DNA of 64,000 nt. It comes from Bdellovibrionales bacterium (GTDB taxonomy: Bacteria > Bdellovibrionota > UBA1018 > CAIMNF01). The notes below the pieces were generated by a model. The model saw only the letters and a list, made by a program, of their open reading frames with translations. It did not search any database and was not told the origin of the DNA. The stretch covers positions 1 through 64,000 of the forward strand of contig CANHQK010000003.1 of the NCBI GenBank assembly GCA_947462765.1, written 5' to 3'. This document shows positions 42,085 through 51,736 of the stretch, one piece after another (positions within the stretch are counted from its first letter, which is position 1; each line of letters begins with the position of its first letter). The position numbers and the translations under genes were made by a program.

Positions 42085-42737
42085 CCCTCACCGCGGACTG
42101 TCTCGATCCGGATCCCCTCAGGTCCCAATTTTTTCCTGAGCGAGAACACATGAGTATCGATGGCCCGATCGATCACGGCAATTCCGGGACCTTGCACTTT
42201 TTGAATGAGCTCGTCACGGGTGAGCACATGGCCTGGAAATTCGAGCAAAGCCTCGAGAAGCTTGAATTCGTTCGGAGTCAGGTGAATCCTCTCTCCGAGA
42301 AGAAAAACATCGAAAGATCTCGGATCGATCAACAATCCGCCGACTCCGATCTTTCCGGAACCGGGCAGACCGCTTCCGACGAGGGTGCGGATCCGTTCCT
42401 GAAGATGCCTGCGTTCAAGAGGCTTCTGAATCACCTCGTCCAAACCGGCTCTCAATCCCCTCTGTACCCGGACCGGATCTCCGGGAGCGGCGATCACGAG
42501 CACCCGATACCCGCCTACAGCACAGGAGCCCATGCGCTCCAAAAACTCCTCGAGTGTCAACTCCGGAACTCTGGCATCCAGCACCACGAGGTCTACAGGC
42601 TGAAGGGAAAACTCCCGCAACATGGCCAATGGATCACCAAAGGCCATCACTTCAAGGCCTGCACCACGAAGCTCATCGGACAGCAACTGCCGGAACTCCT
42701 CGTCCTCTTCCAGAATGAGCGCTTTTTTTTGACTCAT
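42066..42737 (-). CDS. phoB: PhoB-like response regulator
   Basis: A 223-residue OmpR-family regulator, last gene of the pst-phoU operon. The receiver has the acidic pocket (ILEEDEE), phospho-acceptor Asp54 (VVLDARVPE) and the lysine in IQKPL. The usual Thr/Ser of the switch motif appears as Ala (VIAAPGD), which could alter signal transmission. The winged helix covers about 130-223 and ends GEGYRFRI. No PhoR kinase is in the window. Confidence 0.85.
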   Translation of the reverse strand: MSQKKALILEEDEEFRQLLSDELRGAGLEVMAFGDPLAMLREFSLQPVDLVVLDARVPELTLEEFLERMGSCAVGGYRVLVIAAPGDPVRVQRGLRAGLDEVIQKPLERRHLQERIRTLVGSGLPGSGKIGVGGLLIDPRSFDVFLLGERIHLTPNEFKLLEALLEFPGHVLTRDELIQKVQGPGIAVIDRAIDTHVFSLRKKLGPEGIRIETVRGEGYRFRI

Positions 42738-43408
42738 GACTTTTGTCCGTTATGGAACCCTCCATGCCGGATATCCTTGCCGGTGGAAGCAAAAATCACA
42801 TCTTCCGCAATATTGGTCGCGTGATCTCCCAAACGCTCGAGATTCCGGGAAACCAGCATCAGATCCACCGCCCCTTCGACCTGCCTGCTATCCTGCTTCA
42901 TGACCTCGATCAGACGACGGAAACTGGAGCGCTTGGCCTCGTCTACCACATCATCCTGTAAGAGAACCTGTTCCGAAAGAGTCACGTCCCCTTTCACGAA
43001 TGCATCCATCGCATCGCGAACCATCTTCCGCACGGTATGGGCCATACTCGCAATGGTCGCCGCCTCGGGGAGAGGATCCTTGCCGAGGTAATCCCGCACA
43101 TTCAATGAAATATTCATCGCCTGGTCTCCCATCCGTTCCAGATCCGAATTGATCTTCAGAATCGCAAGGATCATCCGGAGATCGGCCGCCAGAGGAGACT
43201 GTTGGGCGATCAGCTTCAAACAAAGCTCGTCCACCTCCAGGTGATATCCGTTGATCCGATCCTCGTACTCCCTGACTTTTTTCAGCCGCTCAGGGTCCCG
43301 CTCGATCAATCCCTCAGTTGCTTCTTCAACCGCAGACTCCACCGCCTGCCCCATGGACAGGATCACCGATCTCAGCTTGTTCAGTTCATGGTCAATCTGT
43401 CTTTGCAT
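42734..43408 (-). CDS. phoU: PhoU phosphate-signalling protein
   Basis: A 224-residue helical protein made of two three-helix repeats with metal-binding E/D-x-x-x-D-x-x-x-N motifs (SDLERMGDQAMNIS, SRNLERLGDHATNIAED). PhoU links the Pst transporter to the PhoR-PhoB pathway and limits phosphate uptake. Start is at 43408, 19 bases after pstB; the stop overlaps phoB as ATGA. Confidence 0.96.
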   Translation of the reverse strand: MQRQIDHELNKLRSVILSMGQAVESAVEEATEGLIERDPERLKKVREYEDRINGYHLEVDELCLKLIAQQSPLAADLRMILAILKINSDLERMGDQAMNISLNVRDYLGKDPLPEAATIASMAHTVRKMVRDAMDAFVKGDVTLSEQVLLQDDVVDEAKRSSFRRLIEVMKQDSRQVEGAVDLMLVSRNLERLGDHATNIAEDVIFASTGKDIRHGGFHNGQKS

Positions 43409-43427
43409 CGTTCCTCTCCTACCCGGC

Positions 43428-44198
43428 TCAGCCGAATCTCCCTGTGATGTACTCCTCGGTACGACGATCCCCCGGCGTGGTGAACACCCGTGTGGTCGGA
43501 CCGTACTCGATCAAACTCCCGTATAAGAAAAATGCGGTCCGATCCGAGATCCTGGCCGCTTGTTGCATATTGTGAGTCACCATCAGGATCGTTGTTTCTT
43601 TCTTAAGCTGAATCACCAATTCTTCGATTTTGGCCGTTGAAACCGGATCAAGTGCACTGGTGGGCTCATCCATCAGGAGCACGGGTGGCTTCACAGCTAG
43701 GGCTCTCGCAATGCACAAACGCTGCTGCTGCCCTCCCGATAGAGACATGCCTGAAGCCCCGAGCTTGTCCTTGACCTCGTTCCAAAGAGCCGCCTCACGG
43801 AGAGCTGCTTCGACGCGGGCTTCGAGTTCCACACCTTTAGCAATCCGATTCAACCGAAGACCCGAGGCTACATTCTCAAAAATACTCATGGAAGGAAACG
43901 GATTCGGTTTCTGAAATACCATGCCGATCCTCCGACGGATCCGAACCGGATCGGTTCCAGTCGCATAGATGTCCTGACCCTCGAGACTCACCCGGCCTTC
44001 TGCCCGACCACCGGGTGTCTCTTCGTGAAGACGGTTCAGACACCTTAGAAATGTGGACTTCCCGCAACCGGAAGGTCCGATGAAGGCAATCACTTCATGC
44101 GGTGAAACCTCGAGGTCGATTCCATGTAAAATCTCGTTCGACTCGACGAAAGCCTTCAGCCCATTGACTTCAAGTAAAGCATTGGTTGAGCTCATCAT
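43428..44198 (-). CDS. pstB: phosphate ABC transporter ATP-binding protein
   Basis: A 256-residue ABC ATPase. Walker [10 protein letters not shown], signature LSGGQQQR, Walker [12 protein letters not shown], switch [16 protein letters not shown]. The P-loop and Q-loop sequences match PstB. The ATG at 44198 overlaps the pstA stop as ATGA and follows AGAAGGG; longer frames run into pstA. Confidence 0.97.
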   Translation of the reverse strand: MMSSTNALLEVNGLKAFVESNEILHGIDLEVSPHEVIAFIGPSGCGKSTFLRCLNRLHEETPGGRAEGRVSLEGQDIYATGTDPVRIRRRIGMVFQKPNPFPSMSIFENVASGLRLNRIAKGVELEARVEAALREAALWNEVKDKLGASGMSLSGGQQQRLCIARALAVKPPVLLMDEPTSALDPVSTAKIEELVIQLKKETTILMVTHNMQQAARISDRTAFFLYGSLIEYGPTTRVFTTPGDRRTEEYITGRFG

Positions 44199-45025
44199 CC
44201 ATCCCTTCTCCGCGGCAAAAAAAATCTGATCACCAGATTCAAACCGAGCACCATCAGTATCAGGATCAAAGCACCCCCCCAGGCTTTGGAATGCCACTCC
44301 TCGTACGGGCTCACCGCATAGGTATAAATCTGAACCGGGATCGAGGCCAAGGGTTGGGAGAGCCCCTGGAACCAGTGTTGAGAGGCGAATGCGGTGAAAA
44401 GCAAAGGCGCGGTCTCACCGGCAATCCGTGCTACGGCCAGGATCACACCCACCGTGAGGGAACGGACACTCCCCTTCAATACGATGCTCAAAATGACTCT
44501 CGCCTTCGGAAGGCCGAGCGCGAGTCCGGCCTCACGAACCGAACGGGGCACAAGCTTAAGCATCTCTTCAGTCGTCCGGGCAATCAGGGGAATCATGATC
44601 ATGGACAGCGCAACCGCTCCGGCATGGGCCGAGAATCCCTTGAAAGGCCTGACCACCAGTGCGTATGCAAACAACCCGACCACAATCGATGGTATGCTCG
44701 AAAGAAGTTCGACCACGACGCCTAGCAAACGGGAAACGGGCTTTTGTGAATACTCCGAAAGCAGGATTCCCATTCCCAGACCGAGCGGAATCGAGATCAG
44801 AGAACACATCGATATGAGAACCACCGACCCCAGAATGGCATGACCGATCCCACCGCCCGGATCACCGACCGGGGCGGGGAGACTGGTGAAAAACTCAGGG
44901 GTCAGAGAGGGTGCGCCATGGGAAACCACATAAAACAACACACTGAACAAGGGGACCAGCGCAATCAGAGCCAGCACGCACAGTCCGGACAGAAACAAAC
45001 GGTTCAGCCAACGTCTGGTATTCAC
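44195..45025 (-). CDS. pstA: phosphate ABC transporter permease PstA
   Basis: A 276-residue permease with about six membrane segments and the EAA-loop coupling sequence ([18 protein letters not shown]). It starts at a GTG (45025) that overlaps the pstC stop as GTGA, with a G-rich Shine-Dalgarno upstream. Confidence 0.95.
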   Translation of the reverse strand: MNTRRWLNRLFLSGLCVLALIALVPLFSVLFYVVSHGAPSLTPEFFTSLPAPVGDPGGGIGHAILGSVVLISMCSLISIPLGLGMGILLSEYSQKPVSRLLGVVVELLSSIPSIVVGLFAYALVVRPFKGFSAHAGAVALSMIMIPLIARTTEEMLKLVPRSVREAGLALGLPKARVILSIVLKGSVRSLTVGVILAVARIAGETAPLLFTAFASQHWFQGLSQPLASIPVQIYTYAVSPYEEWHSKAWGGALILILMVLGLNLVIRFFLPRRRDG

Positions 45026-45942
45026 TTCGAATCCCCCCCCTTCCGGAGAGAGATCCGCAAAAACAAAAACAAGCACCCTGAGATCAGGAGCAAGACCAGC
45101 CCCACCACTCCCAGTGCCGAAAGATGTGTTCCCGTAGCTTCAGCCACCTCGGAGGCCACCGCACTGGCCATGGTTTGATGGGGTGCAAAAAGTGAGAGGG
45201 AGATTTCAGCCGTATTTCCAATCACCATGGTCACCGCCATGGTCTCACCCAAAGCCCGAGATAGACCGAGGATCATCGCACCGAGGATTCCAGAGCGTGA
45301 ACTCGATACCACTCCGATCCAAAGCATCTCAGAGCGGGTCGAACCCAGGGCAAGCACCCCTTCCTTGAGTGGACGCGGAACCGCACGGAATACCTCTTTG
45401 CAAATGGCCGTGATCGTCGGCGTGATCATGATGGAAAGAATCATCCCTGCTGCCAACATACCGACCCCGTATATCGGTCCTGAAAACAACGGGATGAAAC
45501 CGAGAGAACCGCGTAAAAACGGCTCAACACTGGTCCGGAGCCAAGGAATCACAACGAACAACCCCCAGAGCCCGTACACCACACTCGGAATCGCTGCGAG
45601 CATCTCCACCAGGAACCCGAATATCGCTCCCACACGAGCCGGCGCGATCTCGGTCAGAAACAAAGCGGCTGCAACACTGACCGGTGTGGCCAAGAGCAGA
45701 GCGAGCAGGGAACTCACCAGGGTTCCGTAAATGAACGGCAGGATCCCGAAAGATTTGAGCGGTGGATTCCACTCCAGACCCAGCAAATTCAAAAGTCCGA
45801 CCTCCTGGAAAGCCGGTAAGCCCAGATCAATCAAAAAAACAAACATCCCGCCGAGCAGGAGGAATGCCAGAATCGCAAATCCATAAAGAACTCTGCGAAA
45901 ATACAAATCGACCAGGTTCTTTTCGACCGGGATGTCCCTCAT
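45022..45942 (-). CDS. pstC: phosphate ABC transporter permease PstC
   Basis: A 306-residue permease with six membrane segments and the EAA loop (ALGSTRSEMLWIGVVSSS). NPPLKSFGILPFIYGTL is typical of PstC. Start overlaps the pstS stop as ATGA. Confidence 0.95.
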   Translation of the reverse strand: MRDIPVEKNLVDLYFRRVLYGFAILAFLLLGGMFVFLIDLGLPAFQEVGLLNLLGLEWNPPLKSFGILPFIYGTLVSSLLALLLATPVSVAAALFLTEIAPARVGAIFGFLVEMLAAIPSVVYGLWGLFVVIPWLRTSVEPFLRGSLGFIPLFSGPIYGVGMLAAGMILSIMITPTITAICKEVFRAVPRPLKEGVLALGSTRSEMLWIGVVSSSRSGILGAMILGLSRALGETMAVTMVIGNTAEISLSLFAPHQTMASAVASEVAEATGTHLSALGVVGLVLLLISGCLFLFLRISLRKGGDSK

Positions 45943-47003
45943 GGCCGCATGATCTCCTGTTCACTCCGCGCGAGACGGTCCAAAACCCTTTTGATCAAGG
46001 GCTTCGGCAAGGGAGCGTAATTCAAGCCTGCACTCAGCTCTTGGCCGTTTCTCAAGGCCCAAGCAAGAAAACCGAATAACGCGGTCCTGACATTCCCCCT
46101 CGGCATCCGGTCATAAACGAGCAGATAAGTGAAAGAACTGATTGGATATGCCCCCGTTGCTGGAACCAGCGTGATCGAAGCCCGGAAATCATCCGGAATG
46201 GTGGCGAGAGCCCCCTCAGCGGCTAGAGTCACACTCCTCGGGGAAGGCTCGATATACTCACCCCGTGCATTACGGACCGAGGCTACCGGCAGTCCGAGTG
46301 TTTTTGCGAAAACAAGCTCCACATAGCCAATCGAACCGGGAATCTGCTTGATGAAGCTGGTAACCCCTTCATTGCCCTTCCCTCCGATACCGGTCGGCCA
46401 TCGAAGCGCCGATCCCTTACCGACTTTATTCTTCCACTCCTCGGAGGATTTCGAAAGAAACTCTGAAAAAATAGAGGTGGTGCCGCTTCCGTCCGCACGA
46501 TGAACCACGAGGATGTCGGGATCCTGAGGAGATTCGAGTACGGTTTTCTCTGTCGGATTCAATTCGACAATTCTCGGATCCGCCCAACGAGTGATCTTAC
46601 CGAGAAAAATCCCGGCAATGACTTCTCCGGACAGCTTCAGGGGCCCCTTCAGTCCGGCCTTCTGGTAGGTGAGGACCACCGCCCCCATCGTTGCGGGAAT
46701 ATGCAAGACCGGCGACTTGGCCTTCTTCAGCTGTTCATCCGACATCGGCGCATCAGAGGCTCCGAAATCGACAGTCTGATCAAGCAACTGGCGGATCCCC
46801 CCTCCGCTCCCGATGGACTGGTAATTGAAGGCCAGAGCGGGATGCTCTTTCTCGTAAACGGAAAACCACCGGGAGTACAAGGGGTATGGAAAGGTGGCTC
46901 CGGCTCCGTTCACCATGAGCTTCCTCTCGAGCCAGTCGGCCCGGACTGTTCCCGGCCAGGCCAACGCCGGGAGCAGGAAAAAACCCAGGAGGATTCCACG
47001 CAT
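45939..47003 (-). CDS. pstS: phosphate ABC transporter substrate-binding protein
   Basis: A periplasmic phosphate-binding protein (about 354 residues from 47003). Signal peptide MRGILLGFFLLPALAWPGTV, then the ligand-binding motifs GAGATFPYPLY, YQSIGSGGG, FGASDAPM and HRADGSGTTSIF, all typical of PstS. Start could be 47003 or 47009; a TTG at 47045 is unlikely. The gene opens the pstSCAB-phoU-phoB operon. I found no clear Pho box in the roughly 75 bases shared with tyrS. Confidence 0.92.
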   Translation of the reverse strand: MRGILLGFFLLPALAWPGTVRADWLERKLMVNGAGATFPYPLYSRWFSVYEKEHPALAFNYQSIGSGGGIRQLLDQTVDFGASDAPMSDEQLKKAKSPVLHIPATMGAVVLTYQKAGLKGPLKLSGEVIAGIFLGKITRWADPRIVELNPTEKTVLESPQDPDILVVHRADGSGTTSIFSEFLSKSSEEWKNKVGKGSALRWPTGIGGKGNEGVTSFIKQIPGSIGYVELVFAKTLGLPVASVRNARGEYIEPSPRSVTLAAEGALATIPDDFRASITLVPATGAYPISSFTYLLVYDRMPRGNVRTALFGFLAWALRNGQELSAGLNYAPLPKPLIKRVLDRLARSEQEIMRP

Positions 47004-47079
47004 GGACATGGCCTGAGCTTGCGATTTCAGAGGGCTTTTTGTCAATGCAGAAGCGCAGGACTTGGATTAAGATCAGGCC

Positions 47080-48393
47080 ATGCGTAACCCGATTTATTCC
47101 GAGCTACAATCCCGTGGAATCCTGTACCAGGTCACAGATGAGTCCCTGAACGGCCACCTCGAAAAAAGTCCGGCCACCCTGTATTGTGGCTTCGATCCGA
47201 CCAGCGACTCCCTCCATGTCGGCAGCCTATTCCCGCTTCTGACTCTCCGACGCTTCCAAATGGCCGGACATCGCCCGATCATTGTCCTGGGCGGAGCGAC
47301 AGGCATGGTTGGCGACCCGAGCGGCAAATCCCAGGAGCGCAATCTCCAGACCCCCGAGCAAGTCGCGAGGAATCTGGCTGGAATTCGTAAAGTGGCCGAA
47401 ACCTTCCTCGATTTCACGCCCGGATCGGACCACGCGGCGCTCATTGTCGACAACAGCGAATTCTACCGCGACATGAACGTCCTCACCTTCTTGCGCGAAG
47501 TGGGCAAGCACTTCACAGTGAACCACATGACCCAGAAGGACTCGGTCCGCTCACGCATGGAAGACCGGGATCACGGGATCTCTTACACCGAATTTTCATA
47601 CATGCTCCTGCAAGCATATGATTTCTACTGTCTGCATGAGCGATACGGTTGCACCCTCCAGATCGGGGCGTCCGATCAGTGGGGGAATATCACCGCCGGC
47701 ACCGAGCTGATCCGAAAGAAACTGGCCCATGGCGAGGCCACTTCACCGGACTCCCCCCTTCCGGCTTTCGGCCTCACCCATCCCCTGATCACCCGGCCTG
47801 ACGGGGTGAAATTCGGCAAAACGGAAAAAGGAGCAGTCTGGCTTTCGCCAGAAAAGACCTCTCCATACCAATTCTACCAATTCTTTATCCAATCCCCGGA
47901 TAGCGTGGTGATCACTTGGCTCAAGTACCTCACGTTCCTTCCATTGGAGCAAATTGAGACACTGAGCGGACAACTCGAGCGGGAGCCCGAGAAAAAAGCG
48001 GCTCAGACTGCGCTGGCCCGCGAACTGACCCGTCTGGTTCACGGCGAGGAAGCGCTACAAAGAGCCGAGGCGGCGACCCGCGCACTCTTCGGTGCCGAGT
48101 TGAAGGATCTTGATCTCGTCACACTCCATGAACTCTTTGCTGACGCTCCCGCTACCGAACTCTCCCGTGAGCGTATTATGGCGGGTTTACCGCTCGTCGA
48201 TCTTCTTGCTGAATCAGGATTATTCCAATCCAAGGGGGCTGCTCGCAAAGAAATCCCCGCGGGAGGGGTTTATCTCAACAATGAACGGATCACCGATGTC
48301 TCTTTCACTGTTCAAACCACGAACCTGATCGCCGGATCCGCGCTCGTGCTCCGCAAGGGGAAGAAAAACTACCACCTCTTGAAGTTCATTTGA
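47080..48393 (+). CDS. tyrS: tyrosyl-tRNA synthetase
   Basis: A 437-residue class I synthetase. The HIGH-type motif appears as HVGS (SLHVGSLFPL), KMSKS as KFGKT (GVKFGKTEKG), and tyrosine recognition as the YxxxQxxDxxN-like block around QAYDFYCL and GASDQWGN. The C-terminal S4 RNA-binding domain (GAARKEIPAGGVYLNN) is complete. The 3' end overlaps the convergent hydrolase gene by 8 bases. Confidence 0.97.
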   Translation: MRNPIYSELQSRGILYQVTDESLNGHLEKSPATLYCGFDPTSDSLHVGSLFPLLTLRRFQMAGHRPIIVLGGATGMVGDPSGKSQERNLQTPEQVARNLAGIRKVAETFLDFTPGSDHAALIVDNSEFYRDMNVLTFLREVGKHFTVNHMTQKDSVRSRMEDRDHGISYTEFSYMLLQAYDFYCLHERYGCTLQIGASDQWGNITAGTELIRKKLAHGEATSPDSPLPAFGLTHPLITRPDGVKFGKTEKGAVWLSPEKTSPYQFYQFFIQSPDSVVITWLKYLTFLPLEQIETLSGQLEREPEKKAAQTALARELTRLVHGEEALQRAEAATRALFGAELKDLDLVTLHELFADAPATELSRERIMAGLPLVDLLAESGLFQSKGAARKEIPAGGVYLNNERITDVSFTVQTTNLIAGSALVLRKGKKNYHLLKFI

Positions 48394-49501
48394 GAAGACG
48401 GGGGCTGTTGTCTGTTGTCTCGACAGGACGGATCCCGTCAAACTGGTTCCGACGGGTCTGAATACGCGTCCAGCCGAATCCTTCATTCATGGAATCGCCA
48501 CTCAGGGCATGAGCCAGGACTTTGGAGGTCACCAGCGGACGTTCCATCTGGGGAATGTGGCCGGTTTTCTTCAGCACGTAAGCATCCAAATACTCACCGT
48601 ATGATTCGATCCAATTGCGAACCCAATGGGTCGGGACAAAGCGGTCGGTATCCCCCCAGATCACCGTCAATTTCTTTGCCATGAATGGACGTGAACCGTC
48701 TATAAAATGATCGTCCCGAACTGAATCCACAAAACTCCGGATCGACGGTCGTTCGTAGAATTCCTTGAAATCCCGGTTGAGCAGAGGACCGAACTTCTTC
48801 GGGTCAAACACGATCAATTCCAGTAGTTCTTCGAGAGTCAGTCCCTGATTCCTGACAATGAAGTCACCGAAAATCCTCCGCTCCTCTGTCGGAATCAATC
48901 CGGACGGGGCGATTGCGATGAACTGCTCGATGAGCAGGTTGAACTGCTGGGCGGTCTTGCCGGCAAGCCATGCCCCGAGAGAGTGCCCCATCAACACCTC
49001 GGGGGGATAAAGGTCGCACACCATTCTGACGACCCCGAGTAGGATTTCCATCGATGAGACCATTTCATGATGGGACAGGAACCCCATATAACCGGGAAAA
49101 TCGATCACCAGGACCTCGTCGAAACGACGGGTCAGCTCAGCCTTGCTGAGGGTGAAAAATGGCAACCAGGAGCCGGGAGAGTCACCCAGTCCGGGAACAA
49201 ATACCAGACGCCGGACTTTCTGCCCGGCTGGAGTCTCCCGAAGCGTCTTCCGGATCACATAAAACACCGCATCGCCTTGCTTGAGCTCCTCAAATCTGAA
49301 GCCGGCTTTCTCGAAGGCCTGCCGGAGCGCAAAATGAAGCACTTGGTTCTTATTGGGAATACGCGCCTTGACAGCTTCAACCCAGCGGTCGCGCCTCAAG
49401 GTCTGACTCACCCTGTATTTTACAGTTTCCTTGAGCCCTTCGAGCATCCACTCCGCGAACTCGTTCGGATCGAAGGGAGAGGTTTGCTTCTGTTGACTCA
49501 T
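48386..49501 (-). CDS. alpha/beta hydrolase
   Basis: A 371-residue hydrolase. The nucleophile elbow is MGHSLGAW, the acid GDTDRFVP, and the His in KKTGHIPQ; the oxyanion loop is VFVPGLGDSPGSW. A 90-residue N-terminal extension precedes the core. The substrate is unknown. Its start overlaps the SPFH gene stop as ATGA, so it may act on membrane lipids or lipoproteins next to that protein. Confidence 0.85.
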   Translation of the reverse strand: MSQQKQTSPFDPNEFAEWMLEGLKETVKYRVSQTLRRDRWVEAVKARIPNKNQVLHFALRQAFEKAGFRFEELKQGDAVFYVIRKTLRETPAGQKVRRLVFVPGLGDSPGSWLPFFTLSKAELTRRFDEVLVIDFPGYMGFLSHHEMVSSMEILLGVVRMVCDLYPPEVLMGHSLGAWLAGKTAQQFNLLIEQFIAIAPSGLIPTEERRIFGDFIVRNQGLTLEELLELIVFDPKKFGPLLNRDFKEFYERPSIRSFVDSVRDDHFIDGSRPFMAKKLTVIWGDTDRFVPTHWVRNWIESYGEYLDAYVLKKTGHIPQMERPLVTSKVLAHALSGDSMNEGFGWTRIQTRRNQFDGIRPVETTDNSPRLLK

Positions 49502-50451
49502 GAATTCTTCGGTGAATCGAAGAGTGACTTGGCATTCAAGGCCATCAGATCGCGGAGATTCTTACTCATCCCATCCACAGAACCGTCGAAGAACAAGATA
49601 TTCCCGCTCGAGTTCTCACTGATATTCTTCAGGGCCTCGGTCCACATCGAAAACAGGATGAAGGACGCATCGAGGTTGCTCTTCTGCATCTCACCAGCGG
49701 CAGCACTCATCCCCCTGGCCACTTCCTCACGGAAGCGGGCCACGGCTTGTCCTCGTAACATGGCTGCATTCATCTCGGCCTCAGCCTGGATCCGGATCGC
49801 ATTACCCTCGGCTTCAGCGGCCTTGGTCTTGGTAATCAAAAGAGCCTGTCCCTCGTTCTCCGCAGCGGCTTTCATGTTGTTCGCCGCGACGACCTTGCTC
49901 ATCGAGCGCATGACCTCCTCGTCGAAAGTCACGTCATTCACCTGAAGATCGATCAGGTGGTAGCCCCACTCTTCCAGGTGCTGATCCATGTTCTCTTTCA
50001 CTGCATGGGTGATTTCAGTGCGCAGCGAGAGGATCTCAGACTGGCGTTTGGTGGCCACGAATGAGCGGATGCTCCCCTCTACAGAACGGGACAAAGTCTG
50101 CATGAAGCTCCGGTAGTCCATGAATTTGAAGGCGACATTCTTGATCGTCTCTTCCTCCGAGTCTTTGACCGAGTACAGGAGCATGGCCTTGAAATTCACG
50201 TTGGCTTGATCCTGGGTGACCGCCTGGAACTGGAGCTCGATCGACTGGTTCTGGAGAGAAATCTTCGAGAAAACCTGTTCGATCACGGGAATCTTGAAAT
50301 TCAACCCTGCCCGGAGAGTCCGGGAATATTTCCCGAAAAGGGTCAGGACTGTCACGGTACCTTGCTGCACTGTCACAATGCCGGTCAAGAGGATGACAAA
50401 AAGAATGATGCCCAGAATCAACATTGCAGGATTCTCCATAATATTTTCCAT
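49498..50451 (-). CDS. SPFH/band-7 membrane protein (stomatin/QmcA-like)
   Basis: A 317-residue protein with one N-terminal membrane segment (MLILGIILFVILLTGIVTV) and the SPFH domain (about 30-200), followed by a coiled helix with AEAEGNAIRIQAEAEMNAAML. Such proteins form large ring-like cages or membrane microdomains and may regulate FtsH-type proteases. Here the partner gene is the alpha/beta hydrolase, coupled by a 4-base overlap. Confidence 0.88.
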   Translation of the reverse strand: MENIMENPAMLILGIILFVILLTGIVTVQQGTVTVLTLFGKYSRTLRAGLNFKIPVIEQVFSKISLQNQSIELQFQAVTQDQANVNFKAMLLYSVKDSEEETIKNVAFKFMDYRSFMQTLSRSVEGSIRSFVATKRQSEILSLRTEITHAVKENMDQHLEEWGYHLIDLQVNDVTFDEEVMRSMSKVVAANNMKAAAENEGQALLITKTKAAEAEGNAIRIQAEAEMNAAMLRGQAVARFREEVARGMSAAAGEMQKSNLDASFILFSMWTEALKNISENSSGNILFFDGSVDGMSKNLRDLMALNAKSLFDSPKNS

Positions 50452-50482
50452 ATCGTTCAGGCTGAGAGCTTAATCCAAACAC

Positions 50483-51544
50483 CTACCTCCGCAAAACATA
50501 ATCCGAGCGGGCCCCCTCTTGGGCCTTTCGGATGAAGACACGCTGTTTCGCACCGATTCCAAACAAGACTTGACGCACATCAGTCAGTACGGAGCGCGAT
50601 GCGTAATAACCGTGTCCCAGCCCGGTCAACCCGGGGTCATCGACCTCTGAAACGTTCACGACGTCCACGCCCTCCTGCCTGAAGCAGGAACCGAGGCGCT
50701 CCTGATGATTCACTTTCTTGGAGGCCGTCATCGCATGATCCTTGTCGGAACAGAACAGCGTCACTCTGCCGGAAATGGATTTCAATGCAGGAAGGATTCG
50801 TACGAACTCCTCCGGGTCGAAATCAGGGGCATTCAAAATCAACTCCTGCACGACCACACGTCCGGCTTCGGGGGCGAAACGGGACAACGCTGGTAATACC
50901 ACTTCGTGTCCCATGGAATGAACCATCCATTGAATCGGGACCCAAAGCGAAGCAAGCTCCCGTAGCACCTGCACGGTGGGCTCGATACTGGCCAAAGCGT
51001 GCTTGCGATTGAGTTCGTAGGTCCGGTTGATCAAGGTCTGGGCAAGAAATCCACCGTTCCCCCCGGCAGGCCAGGATAACAACACCACCTTGCCCTGGAA
51101 TTTAAGATCATAGGCCAACTGGGCCGCGCGCTGGAGGGCTTCATCAAACCGGACATTGAAGCCATGAGTGAAAACGAGGATCCCCCACTCCGACGACAAT
51201 CCCAACTGTTTTTTCCAGTCCTCTAGAGGGACTTGAACCCTTTCAGCCATCCGGGAAGGAAGGCTCCCCACTCCGCGCTCCCCCGATACGTCGACCCGGG
51301 TCTTTCCAAAATAGGTCGAACTCGCCGGATAGATGCCTTCTTGCTCACGATTCGTCGCGAACCAAACCTCGACCTCGCGGGCTCCCACCCACTCCTCTGG
51401 AAAAGCTTTTGATTCCTCCATGCCCATGAACGACCGGATCCGGAGCAAGGCCCCATCAGGAAGTGCCGGGGGCGGGGGCGGAGGAGAAGAACACGACACC
51501 AGGAGGACCAGCAGAGCTGTCCCGGGCAAGCACCTTTTCAGCAT
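50483..51544 (-). CDS. DUF900-type alpha/beta hydrolase lipoprotein
   Basis: A 353-residue lipoprotein: lipobox LLVSC (Cys18), then a proline run and an alpha/beta hydrolase of the DUF900 type. Key blocks are VFTHGFNVRFDEAL, VVLLSWPAG, and MVHSMGHEVV (nucleophile Ser). A His in GHGYYAS and the acid in CSDKD could complete the triad. Substrate unknown. It lies 31 bases before the SPFH gene on the same strand. Confidence 0.82.
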   Translation of the reverse strand: MLKRCLPGTALLVLLVSCSSPPPPPPALPDGALLRIRSFMGMEESKAFPEEWVGAREVEVWFATNREQEGIYPASSTYFGKTRVDVSGERGVGSLPSRMAERVQVPLEDWKKQLGLSSEWGILVFTHGFNVRFDEALQRAAQLAYDLKFQGKVVLLSWPAGGNGGFLAQTLINRTYELNRKHALASIEPTVQVLRELASLWVPIQWMVHSMGHEVVLPALSRFAPEAGRVVVQELILNAPDFDPEEFVRILPALKSISGRVTLFCSDKDHAMTASKKVNHQERLGSCFRQEGVDVVNVSEVDDPGLTGLGHGYYASRSVLTDVRQVLFGIGAKQRVFIRKAQEGARSDYVLRR

Positions 51545-51592
51545 GGCACCAATCTACCTCCCCGGCACCCTTTGCGGTAGATCGAAAAAAAT

Positions 51593-51680
51593 GGTGCCGA
51601 GGACCGGAATCGAACCGGTACGTCTGTTGCCAAACCCAGGATTTTAAGTCCTGTGCGTCTACCAATTTCGCCACCCCGGC
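51593..51680 (-). tRNA. tRNA-Leu(TAA)
   Basis: An 88-base class II tRNA with a long variable arm. Acceptor GCCGGGG pairs with CCTCGGC; the anticodon arm is CAGGA-CTTAAAA-TCCTG (anticodon TAA); T-arm CCGGTTCGATTCCGG; discriminator A and encoded CCA. It lies 56 bases downstream of der on the same strand. Confidence 0.97.
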
Positions 51681-51736
51681 AATGAGGATCGGATGCCCCA
51701 CAGTTTGCCCATGACCGGGGATGTTTGCAAGACTCC

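Noticed and set aside
47004-47079. Pho box upstream of pstS
   Set aside because: TTGACA occurs on the minus strand but I see no pair of 7-base CTGTCAT-like repeats with the right spacing.
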